Shown: positions 1 to 5,323 of the stretch, in pieces
Layout: the number at the start of each line of letters is the position of its first letter
How positions within the stretch are numbered: the first letter of the stretch is position 1
Source of the DNA: Candidatus Gastranaerophilales bacterium
GTDB lineage: Bacteria > Cyanobacteriota > Vampirovibrionia > Gastranaerophilales > Gastranaerophilaceae
Length of the DNA stretch: 8,690 bases
Assembly: GCA_944323495.1 (NCBI GenBank)
Contig: CALUSZ010000028.1
Span: forward strand, 1 to 8,690
Direction of reading: 5' to 3'
The notes under the pieces: model-generated
The model's input: only the letters and a program-made list of their open reading frames with translations
The model's database searches: none
What the model was told of the DNA's origin: nothing
Made by a program: the position numbers and the translations under genes

Positions 1-575
1 ATCATAGCAAGCGAGCCATATGCCGTTGCAACCATATCGCTCATTACGTCTCCGTCATAATTCTTGCACGCCCAAATATATCCGCCCTCAGAGCGTATAA
101 CTCTCGCTACGGCATCATCGATAAGCGTATAGAAATATTCTATGCCGGCAGCTTCAAACTTTTCCTTGTACTCGGAATCAAATATCTCCTGGAAAATGTC
201 CTTAAACCTGTGGTCATATTTTTTAGATATTGTATCCTTTGTTGCAAACCATATATCCTGCCCGAGGTCAAGAGCATAGTTAAAGCACGCTCTCGCAAAC
301 GACGCTATCGACTCATCACGGTTATGTATACCCTGAATTATGCCGCTGCCTTTGAACTCGTGTATCGTCTCACGCGTAACGTTTCCGTCCTTGTCCGTGT
401 ACACAAGCTCAGCCTTGCCGCCTGCCGGCACCTGCATTTCAACGTTCTTGTAAATATCGCCATAAGCGTGACGGGCAATCGTTATCGGCTTTGTCCATGT
501 GGGAATATACGGAACAATGCCCTTGACGAGTATAGGTGTTCTGAAAACCGTACCGTCGACACCGAGTGGTTTTTT
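1..575 (-). pseudogene. icd: NADP-dependent isocitrate dehydrogenase, internal fragment (eukaryotic-like type)
   Basis: Read on the minus strand, 191 uninterrupted codons match the middle of the homodimeric, eukaryotic-like NADP isocitrate dehydrogenase family (isocitrate to 2-oxoglutarate, cytosolic, TCA cycle). Visible landmarks in order are DGTVFRTPI, TKPITIARHAYGD (substrate-binding Arg and catalytic Tyr region), KKYDHRFKDIFQEIF (catalytic Lys), LIDDAVAR and WACKNYDGDVMSD (metal-binding aspartates), then YGSLAM at the window edge. Compared with human IDH1 this covers roughly residues 103-290 of about 410. The C-terminal part lies outside the window. The N-terminal part of about 100 residues is missing: the frame hits a TAA at 576-578 directly after two Lys codons from a T-run, and no start codon exists. 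Base use differs from the neighbours: 28 of the first 60 bases are G or C, against 15 of 60 at 601-660. It is either half of a chimeric assembly or a truncated gene. Family identity is very secure; pseudogene status is not. Confidence 0.85.
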
Positions 576-597
576 TTATGATTGATTATTTAAGTTG

Positions 598-603
598 TAT
601 AAT
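598..603 (+). promoter_or_regulatory. Perfect -10 hexamer (TATAAT) before the EamA transporter gene
   Basis: TATAAT lies seven bases before the ATG at 610. If it is used, transcription would begin at or next to that ATG and give a nearly leaderless mRNA. The matching -35 position (575-580, TTTATG) is poor and falls on the suspected sequence junction, so the natural -35 may be missing. Confidence 0.35.
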
Positions 604-609
604 AAAGGT

Positions 610-1425
610 ATGTTTTACACTTGTTTAGGAATATTAATAAGGATAATCTCTAATTCTGGACTTAATGTCTTTCAAAAAATTCTGACAAGCAAAGGTCAAA
701 GCTCTTCTGCTATAAACTTTTATACATATCTGGGGTTGAGTATTTTGGGGCTGGGTTTTATCGGCACTATTTCATTTGAGACCATACCTCTAGTATTAAT
801 AATGGGCCTTTTAGGAGCTTTAGGTAATTATTTTATTATAAAAGCACTATCAATAGGCGAACTGTCTGCGCTTGCTCCGATAAACTCTTATAAACCCATA
901 GTTGCATTATTTATCGGAATGATTTTTTTAAAAGAGATTCCATCTATTGAAGCTTTATGCGGAATAGTATTAATTATTGCCGGCACATACTTTGTACTTG
1001 ATATAAAAAGTAATATTAATAAAAAAGCCATCATATATAGATCTTTAGCGCTCATATTTTCAGCTTCTGAAGCTATTGTCATCAAAAAAATTATACTCAT
1101 GACAGGAGTTAGTAAATCATTTGCTTTATGGGCATTTGCAGGGCTTGTATTTTCTTTCATTTTTCTTTTATTCTCCAAACACAAACCTGAAATTAAATCC
1201 TATAAACACCAGCTGCTTTTAATACTGGCTGTCGGGATAATGCAATATTCCACAAACTATGTTTTTTCTAAAATGAATGTGTCATACGCCCTTGCCCTGT
1301 TTCAATTATCGACACTGCTTAGTGTCTTTTTAGGAGCAAATATATTTCATGAAAAAAACATAAAAAGAAAACTTATTGGCTCTGCTATTATGGTTATAGG
1401 AGCTGTAATAATAATCCTTTGTTAA
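610..1425 (+). CDS. DMT-superfamily (EamA-type) membrane transporter
   Basis: A protein of 271 residues, very hydrophobic, with about ten predicted membrane segments arranged as two similar halves, as in the EamA/drug-metabolite transporter family. The end of the first half shows the usual pattern (KPIVALFIGMIFLKEIPS followed by GIVLIIAGTYFVL). The second half ends with the equivalent LFQLSTLLSVFLGANIFHEK and GSAIMVIGAVIII. Family members export or import small metabolites such as amino acids, nucleosides or drugs; the substrate cannot be read from sequence. I prefer the ATG at 610 because the first membrane helix starts immediately after it. A TTG at 595 would add five residues, and the frame is closed upstream by a stop at 583. 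AAAGG lies just before the ATG, but too close to be a good ribosome site. The stop codon overlaps that of the convergent tag gene. Confidence 0.85.
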   Translation: MFYTCLGILIRIISNSGLNVFQKILTSKGQSSSAINFYTYLGLSILGLGFIGTISFETIPLVLIMGLLGALGNYFIIKALSIGELSALAPINSYKPIVALFIGMIFLKEIPSIEALCGIVLIIAGTYFVLDIKSNINKKAIIYRSLALIFSASEAIVIKKIILMTGVSKSFALWAFAGLVFSFIFLLFSKHKPEIKSYKHQLLLILAVGIMQYSTNYVFSKMNVSYALALFQLSTLLSVFLGANIFHEKNIKRKLIGSAIMVIGAVIIILC

Positions 1426-1964
1426 TACTTAAAGCATGTCTCATCATGGTCATCAACAATACCGATAGCTTGAAGATATGAATATATGATAACACTACCC
1501 GTATATTTCATACCACGCTTTTTTAAATCTTTTGAAATTTTATCTGACAGCGGAGTACTTGCCGGAAGAATTGCAGATGTTCTTTTAATAACTTTATTTT
1601 CGGTAAACCCCCAAATATAATTGGAAAAAGAGCCAAACTCTTTTTGGATTTCCATAAATATTTTTGCATTATTTATTGCAGCTTCAATTTTACCTCTGCT
1701 TCTTATAATCTTTTCATTGCTCAAAAGTTCTTGAATCTTATCCTCTTTATATTCAGCAATCTTTTTTACATCAAACCCGTCGAAGGCATCTCTAAATGCT
1801 TCTCGCTTTTTTAATACTGTAATCCATGATAAACCCGCCTGAAAAGCTTCCAGAATCAAAAGCTCAAAAAGTTCCCCATCATCATACTTAGGAACACCCC
1901 ACTCTTCATCATGGTATTTTACATATATTTCTGATTTTTCATCAACCCAAAAACATCTTTTCAT
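1422..1964 (-). CDS. tag: DNA-3-methyladenine glycosylase I
   Basis: A 180-residue protein that lines up end to end with E. coli Tag (187 residues), which removes 3-methyladenine from alkylated DNA as the first step of base excision repair. The zinc ligands of the family are all visible: C4 in MKRCFWV, H18 in YHDEEWGVP, and H173 and C177 in DDHDETC near the C-terminus. The active-site segment LEAFQAGLSWITVLKKRE contains the conserved E39 and W47, and KKRGMKYTGS matches the helix-hairpin-helix end. The start ATG overlaps the stop of rbgA as ATGA (1961-1964). No clear Shine-Dalgarno precedes it, which suggests translational coupling to rbgA. Its stop overlaps that of the converging transporter gene, leaving no room for a conventional terminator. 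Confidence 0.96.
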   Translation of the reverse strand: MKRCFWVDEKSEIYVKYHDEEWGVPKYDDGELFELLILEAFQAGLSWITVLKKREAFRDAFDGFDVKKIAEYKEDKIQELLSNEKIIRSRGKIEAAINNAKIFMEIQKEFGSFSNYIWGFTENKVIKRTSAILPASTPLSDKISKDLKKRGMKYTGSVIIYSYLQAIGIVDDHDETCFKY

Positions 1965-2803
1965 TGCGGTATTTCATCCAATATAAATAACCCCAGCCTG
2001 CCCTCTCTAAAATCTTTCAAAACATAATTTGCAGTACGCTCTGTATCCGGCTGTTCGCCCTTTATAATCCAGTTTCTTTTCAAGGCAATGTTTTCCAGAG
2101 TTAAATCGTCTGTTTTATAGTAATCTTTGACAAATTCATTTTCTTTTAACATTTCTAAAAGAGCCTTTGCCACAGGTTCCGGCGAATACGCATTTTCAGA
2201 AACAGAGCTAACAAATGCCAACTTTACAGCCTGCTCCTGATTATCCTGCTTCGTAGGAATTATTCCCGGAGTATCTAACAAATCAAGCTTAGGATTAATT
2301 CTAACCCACTGCTGCTGTCTGGTAACTCCTGCTTTTGCCCCGATTTTGGTCTTTGATGACTTTGTCAGCTTATTTATAATACTTGACTTCCCGACATTTG
2401 GCATTCCGACAACCATTGCTCTTGCCGGTCGTCTCAACAAACCTTTAGCCATTAAAGCCTGAATTTTAGGTTCGCTTAATTCTACAGCTGTTTTTACGAC
2501 AACATTTAAATCCTTGGCCCCTTTAGCCTCCGTAATTATTACCGGACAGCCGGTCGTTTGCTTTAAATACTCAACCCATTTTTTAAGCTCATTCTTATCA
2601 GTCAAATCCGCCTTATTCAACAAAAGAAGCCTCGGTTTATCACCCAAAAGCTTCTTTATGTCTGAATAACTACTTGATAAAGGTATTCTGCTGTCCCGCA
2701 CCTCAATAATAACATCAACTAAATTAAGTTTTTCCTTAAGCTGACGCTCAGCTTTAGCAATGTGCCCGGGATACCAGTGTATATGCAGCTTATCTTTTTT
2801 CAA
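1961..2803 (-). CDS. rbgA: Ribosome biogenesis GTPase RbgA/YlqF (50S assembly)
   Basis: A 280-residue circularly permuted GTPase of the YlqF/YawG family, which promotes late maturation of the 50S subunit. Motifs appear in the permuted order: G4 NKAD (63-66), G1 GMPNVGKSS (133-141), a G2 threonine in GVTRQQQ (about 161), and G3 DTPG (177-180). The N-terminal WYPGH carries H14, equivalent to the catalytic His9 of B. subtilis RbgA. The C-terminal region ends in the family's pattern ([14 protein letters not shown]). The start is a TTG at 2803, inside the last codons of rplS: AAGGA at 2809-2813 lies five bases before it and no ATG is better placed. The 14-bp overlap with rplS implies coupled translation of L19 and an assembly factor for the same subunit, a neighbour pairing also known in Firmicutes. 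Confidence 0.96.
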   Translation of the reverse strand: MKKDKLHIHWYPGHIAKAERQLKEKLNLVDVIIEVRDSRIPLSSSYSDIKKLLGDKPRLLLLNKADLTDKNELKKWVEYLKQTTGCPVIITEAKGAKDLNVVVKTAVELSEPKIQALMAKGLLRRPARAMVVGMPNVGKSSIINKLTKSSKTKIGAKAGVTRQQQWVRINPKLDLLDTPGIIPTKQDNQEQAVKLAFVSSVSENAYSPEPVAKALLEMLKENEFVKDYYKTDDLTLENIALKRNWIIKGEQPDTERTANYVLKDFREGRLGLFILDEIPQ

Positions 2804-3143
2804 TTTTTTCCTTAATACGTGTTGCTTTACCGGAACGTTCTCTTAAATAGTATAATTTAGCACGTTTTACATCACCTTTTCTTTGAACGGTGATTTTTTC
2901 GATACGTGGAGAGTAAACTAAGAACACACGTTCAACACCAACACCCTGGAATACTTTTCTTACAGTAATAGTTTTATTGATGCCTGAACCGTGTTCAGCT
3001 ATAATAGTTCCTTCGTAAGCCTGTATTCTTTCTTTGTTACCTTCTACGATTTTCACGAATACTCTAACTGTATCACCGGGGTTCATATCCGGTAATTCTC
3101 TTGTTGTGTATTCTGCTTCTAAATTCTTAATGATAGGATTCAT
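2790..3143 (-). CDS. rplS: 50S ribosomal protein L19
   Basis: A 117-residue basic protein of normal length for bL19, which sits at the interface of the 30S and 50S subunits. Typical segments are the [17 protein letters not shown] block (about 29-45), [14 protein letters not shown] (about 61-74), and the C-terminal [18 protein letters not shown] motif, here [17 protein letters not shown]. The start is the ATG at 3143 with AAGGAA at 3152-3157, spaced eight bases. It is the first gene of the rplS-rbgA-tag operon. The leader contains a long-range inverted repeat that could regulate it, as described separately. Identity is secure. Confidence 0.98.
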   Translation of the reverse strand: MNPIIKNLEAEYTTRELPDMNPGDTVRVFVKIVEGNKERIQAYEGTIIAEHGSGINKTITVRKVFQGVGVERVFLVYSPRIEKITVQRKGDVKRAKLYYLRERSGKATRIKEKIEKR

Positions 3144-3165
3144 TTTTGCTATTCCTTATATTTTG

Positions 3166-3221
3166 ACTACTTGTACATTTTAAAATCATCATAATTAAAA
3201 CAAAATCTAAATACAAGTAGT
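3166..3221 (-). repeat. Perfect 10-bp inverted repeat in the rplS upstream region (leader element or operator)
   Basis: ACTACTTGTA (3166-3175) and its exact complement TACAAGTAGT (3212-3221) are separated by 36 bases. The nearer arm ends nine bases before the rplS Shine-Dalgarno. If the transcript starts upstream of 3221, the arms can form a closing stem around an AT-rich loop, which itself contains the palindrome ATTTTAAAAT (3177-3186). That would resemble an autoregulatory ribosomal-protein leader; such leaders are known for L19 in other bacteria. If transcription starts near 3181, the repeat could instead be a DNA operator. The repeat itself is certain; its function is inferred. Confidence 0.5.
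3188..3216 (-). promoter_or_regulatory. Candidate sigma70-type promoter for rplS
   Basis: On the minus strand TTGTAT (3211-3216) and TATGAT (3188-3193) are separated by 17 bases. They match the -35 consensus at three of six positions and the -10 at five of six. Transcription would start near 3181, giving a leader of roughly 38 bases. The -35 overlaps one arm of the inverted repeat 3166-3175/3212-3221. AT-rich sequence makes chance matches common. Confidence 0.4.
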
Positions 3222-3238
3222 AGTTAACTTTTTTAAAC

Positions 3239-3263
3239 AAAATGTTTACTTTTGTAACATTTT
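3239..3263. repeat. 8-bp inverted repeat in the divergent rplS / orphan gene region
   Basis: AAAATGTT (3239-3246) and AACATTTT (3256-3263) flank a nine-base spacer. The element overlaps the -35 hexamer and spacer of the candidate promoter for the 472-residue gene at 3333, so it could be a repressor or activator site. The stem is mostly A-T and is a poor terminator candidate. Confidence 0.35.
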
Positions 3264-3273
3264 TAATTAGAAT
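3245..3273 (+). promoter_or_regulatory. Candidate sigma70-type promoter for the 472-residue orphan gene
   Basis: TTTACT (3245-3250) and TAGAAT (3268-3273) are spaced by 17 bases, matching the -35 at four of six positions and the -10 at five of six. Transcription would begin near 3280, giving a leader of about 50 bases. It sits on the inverted repeat 3239-3263. Confidence 0.45.
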
Positions 3274-3332
3274 AACAAAAAATATTCTTTAGGGATTTTA
3301 CTAATAACAGCCGATTTAAAAGAAAGATTTTT

Positions 3333-4751
3333 ATGATAAAGCCAGTTTCAGGAAATACATTATCAAAAGTAATAACAAGTATGACAAAAGCTGACGCGTT
3401 AGCGCCTATCGCCGCATTAGAAGCTACTGTTGTTGCAGGACGTACATATCAGGCTTATAAAAGAGGAAAGGGAGACGAAGCCAGAGAGAGGTTTATTGAA
3501 GAGTCAATGGGTTCGATAGTCTGGCTCTGCGGAGTTAAGTATCTAAACAAGCTTGGAGATAGAGTTGTCGGAAAAATTCTTAAATCAAATGGTACAAATT
3601 TTGATGTCGGTACTGATAAGGTTTTAAGAACGCCATTTGAAAACTTTATGAAAAAGAAAGCTCCCAAAAATTTTACTCCAAATCAGGTTGCTTTAATTAA
3701 AGGGGCAAAGGTTATGACAAGTATTGTACTTGCAAACCTTTTTATAGGATTTATTGTTCCTCCTCTTAACCAAGCTCTTACAAGAAAAGTTAGGAGCGAA
3801 AGAAAGGACGAAGCTCAAAAAGTCAATAATAATGTAGCTTTCAAAGGCGTAGCGATTGGCTCTATTAATAAATTCACTAACTGGATAGAAAATACAAACA
3901 CGGGTCAGTTGCTCTCCAGCGACGCTGGGATTGCCGGCGGTCGTATGTATAATGCAAGAAGAAAAGAAGAAAGACGCGAAATCGCAATCCGTGATATTGG
4001 CTCTATTTATTTCTACATGTGGGCTCAAGGACATGTAATAAGCCTTCTTAATCTTGCTGAAACAGGCAAAGCTTCAAGATTAAATCCAAACACAGCTGAA
4101 ATTCTAAGTGGACATTTAGCAGATTTTATAGGCAATAAAGAAATGGGGGTAAATGAATTCAAAGAAGCCGTATTAGGAAAAGAGACTGTCCTTCCTGAAA
4201 AGATTTTGAATTCTAAAGAGTGGGAAAAAGGAAGCGGGAAAAAACCTCTTGAAGTTATTAAGATGAAAACACTGGAAGGTTTAATTGATGATAAAGAAAT
4301 TCTTGAAAGAGCGCACAAAATGGCAAATCTTCAACCTGAAAGGATTGGGGAATCTGTTATTACAAAACAGCAGCTCATAGATGCTTATAATAAGGCAGAA
4401 ATTAACAATCCAGAACTTCTTAACAAGGTTTTTGATAACTTTACAGGCGGAGATTATAAAAATGAATTCAAATATGTTTCCAATAAGAAGCTATATAATC
4501 TAAAAGCCGAAATGGAACATTACGTAGAGAGGTTTTGCAAATCAGTAAAAGATGGCAAGGTCAATAAATCAGCTATAGAAAAATTTGAGCGTAAAAACCT
4601 TATCATAAGCGGAATTAACTTTGCAGCAGGTTTTGCAGTTGCAGCCGCATTCCTATCTACGTATATCCCGAAATTCCAATACTGGTTTACTAAGAAAACA
4701 ACCGGGGTAGATGCATTTCCTGGAGTATATGAATTTGAAAAAAAGAAATAA
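3333..4751 (+). CDS. Hypothetical protein, 472 residues, probably membrane-associated; family not recognised
   Basis: I do not recognise a known domain. Two hydrophobic stretches could be membrane helices: about 126-146 (VMTSIVLANLFIGFIVPPLN) and about 422-446 (LIISGINFAAGFAVAAAFLS). Weaker hydrophobic patches lie at about 23-36, 60-71 and 222-241. Between them are charged, helix-rich parts, including a basic cluster ARRKEERREIAIRD (208-221) and a Lys/Glu-rich middle (about 265-330). The tail ends in EKKK. There is no cleavable signal peptide. The segment NNVAFKG (166-172) resembles short F-K-G motifs I associate, without certainty, with Gastranaerophilales hypothetical proteins. Only a weak AAGAAAG precedes the ATG. 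It has its own candidate promoter and is closed by the hairpin terminator at 4776-4811, so it seems to be a single-gene unit. The open frame of 472 codons with codon use like its neighbours supports a real gene. Confidence 0.85.
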   Translation: MIKPVSGNTLSKVITSMTKADALAPIAALEATVVAGRTYQAYKRGKGDEARERFIEESMGSIVWLCGVKYLNKLGDRVVGKILKSNGTNFDVGTDKVLRTPFENFMKKKAPKNFTPNQVALIKGAKVMTSIVLANLFIGFIVPPLNQALTRKVRSERKDEAQKVNNNVAFKGVAIGSINKFTNWIENTNTGQLLSSDAGIAGGRMYNARRKEERREIAIRDIGSIYFYMWAQGHVISLLNLAETGKASRLNPNTAEILSGHLADFIGNKEMGVNEFKEAVLGKETVLPEKILNSKEWEKGSGKKPLEVIKMKTLEGLIDDKEILERAHKMANLQPERIGESVITKQQLIDAYNKAEINNPELLNKVFDNFTGGDYKNEFKYVSNKKLYNLKAEMEHYVERFCKSVKDGKVNKSAIEKFERKNLIISGINFAAGFAVAAAFLSTYIPKFQYWFTKKTTGVDAFPGVYEFEKKK

Positions 4752-4756
4752 TTATA

Positions 4757-4774
4757 TTTGTAAACTTTTGTAAA
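4757..4774 (+). repeat. Two TTTGTAAA direct repeats, 10 bp apart
   Basis: TTTGTAAA occurs at 4757-4764 and again at 4767-4774, one helical turn apart, just after the stop of the 472-residue gene. The core GTAAAC recurs in the neighbouring intergenic regions at 4825-4830 and 5266-5271, and inverted at 3244-3249. It could be a protein-binding motif or chance in AT-rich DNA. Confidence 0.3.
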
Positions 4775-4775
4775 G

Positions 4776-4811
4776 AAAAAGATAAGTTGTGAAATCAAAC
4801 TTATCTTTTTT
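4776..4811 (+). terminator. Rho-independent terminator after the 472-residue gene
   Basis: A perfect 13-bp stem is formed by AAAAAGATAAGTT (4776-4788) and AACTTATCTTTTT (4798-4810), with a nine-base loop. The T-tract on the 3' side runs to 4811. The symmetric A and T runs could also allow termination from the other strand, although no minus-strand gene reads into it here. Confidence 0.8.
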
Positions 4812-4815
4812 ACTT

Positions 4816-4825
4816 TATATATATG
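4816..4825 (+). promoter_or_regulatory. TATA-rich -10-like stretch before the Cys-rich gene
   Basis: TATATATATG lies directly after the upstream terminator and about 30 bases before the ATG at 4854. Several registers match a -10 box, but I see no convincing -35 at 16-18 bases upstream. Because a terminator separates this gene from the preceding one, some promoter is expected here. Confidence 0.3.
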
Positions 4826-4853
4826 TAAACAGTTCACAGTAAGGATTAAGGTT

Positions 4854-5213
4854 ATGCTCACATTAAATTCAACAGATGAAAAACAAAATACCTGCTTTAT
4901 GTTTATCGGCTCTGATTCAGCAGCTAAAACAACACACTTAATATCAGATAATACATCACTTATATCATCCGCACCAGCTGGAGATTGCACAGATACTTGT
5001 AGTTTTTATTCAGGCCCGAGTGATGCTGCAATTGTCGCATTTGGTGAAGCTTGTGAAACAAACGGCACTATTGCTTATGCGGGAGCTGAATCCTGCGGCT
5101 CAATCGCTTACGCCGGCGGAGGTGAATCCTGCGGTTCTATAGCATCATCATCGGTATCTTTCTCCTCCGGAAGTTCAAGCTTCTCTGGCGGCGGATGCAG
5201 TTATTCTTGCTAA
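4854..5213 (+). CDS. Cys/Ser/Gly-rich protein with tandem 12-residue repeats, 119 residues; possible modified-peptide precursor
   Basis: No known family was recognised. The first 40 or so residues are polar with no export signal, containing C14 and many Ser/Thr. The rest is rich in Cys, Ser, Gly and Ala. Eight cysteines fall at 14, 45, 49, 67, 81, 93, 115 and 119, with C-x3-C pairs at 45/49 and at the very C-terminus (GGGCSYSC). Residues 69-102 form three tandem units of about 12: ETNGTIAYAGA, ESCGSIAYAGGG, ESCGSIASSSVS. The DNA carries an exact 12-base repeat (TGAATCCTGCGG at 5087 and 5123), which suggests recent duplication. The tail SFSSGSSSFSGGG is low complexity. AAGGA (4841-4845), eight bases before the ATG, is a good ribosome site, and terminators flank the gene, which supports expression. 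A leader-plus-core layout resembles azole- or lanthionine-type RiPP precursors, but no modifying enzyme or transporter is present. A structural cysteine-rich or metal-binding protein is equally possible. Confidence 0.75.
   Translation: MLTLNSTDEKQNTCFMFIGSDSAAKTTHLISDNTSLISSAPAGDCTDTCSFYSGPSDAAIVAFGEACETNGTIAYAGAESCGSIAYAGGGESCGSIASSSVSFSSGSSSFSGGGCSYSC
5087..5134 (+). repeat. Exact 12-bp direct repeat, 36-bp period, inside the Cys-rich gene
   Basis: TGAATCCTGCGG is found at 5087-5098 and 5123-5134. The period of 36 bases equals 12 codons, matching the protein repeat ESCGSIA. The surrounding bases have diverged at third positions, so the repeat is conserved at protein level as well. Confidence 0.8.
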
Positions 5214-5239
5214 TCAACTTAATTTATTATATACAATCT

Positions 5240-5263
5240 CCGGCCCTAAACCGGTTTTTTTTT
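5240..5263 (+). terminator. Rho-independent terminator after the Cys-rich gene
   Basis: CCGG (5240-5243), a seven-base loop CCCTAAA, CCGG (5251-5254), then nine T's (5255-5263). The stem is short but all G-C in an AT-rich setting and is followed by an ideal T-tract. It lies 27 bases after the stop codon. Confidence 0.7.
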
Positions 5264-5274
5264 GCGTAAACTTA

Positions 5275-5303
5275 TTGTCAAAATTTTTTAATAATGATAG
5301 GAT
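5275..5303 (+). promoter_or_regulatory. Sigma70-type promoter for the pilT-recO-gatD operon
   Basis: TTGTCA (5275-5280) and TAGGAT (5298-5303) are spaced by exactly 17 bases, matching the -35 at five of six positions and the -10 at four of six. Transcription would start near 5310, just before the AGGAGA ribosome site of pilT. It follows a terminator directly, which is where a new promoter is expected. Confidence 0.6.
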
Positions 5304-5323
5304 TAAATGTATAGGAGATAAGT

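Noticed and set aside
549..577. CACCGAGTGG followed by eight T's, recalling the end of a tracrRNA or a terminator
   Set aside because: The possible stem is only three pairs, there are no CRISPR repeats or cas genes, and the bases encode conserved icd residues on the minus strand.
210..581. Plus-strand open frame of 123 codons with several Cys and Tyr
   Set aside because: It lies antisense to the isocitrate dehydrogenase fragment, whose protein similarity is unmistakable. It has no homology I recognise and no ribosome site.
3455..4318. Three minus-strand open frames (3455-3667, 3693-4034, 4025-4318)
   Set aside because: They are Ser/Leu/Phe-rich shadows of the purine-rich coding strand of the 472-residue gene, with no start signals.
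4520..4990. Minus-strand open frame of 156 codons spanning two genes and a terminator
   Set aside because: It runs through the 3' end of the orphan gene, a perfect hairpin terminator and the start of the Cys-rich gene, which have good signals on the plus strand. Its composition is shadow-like.
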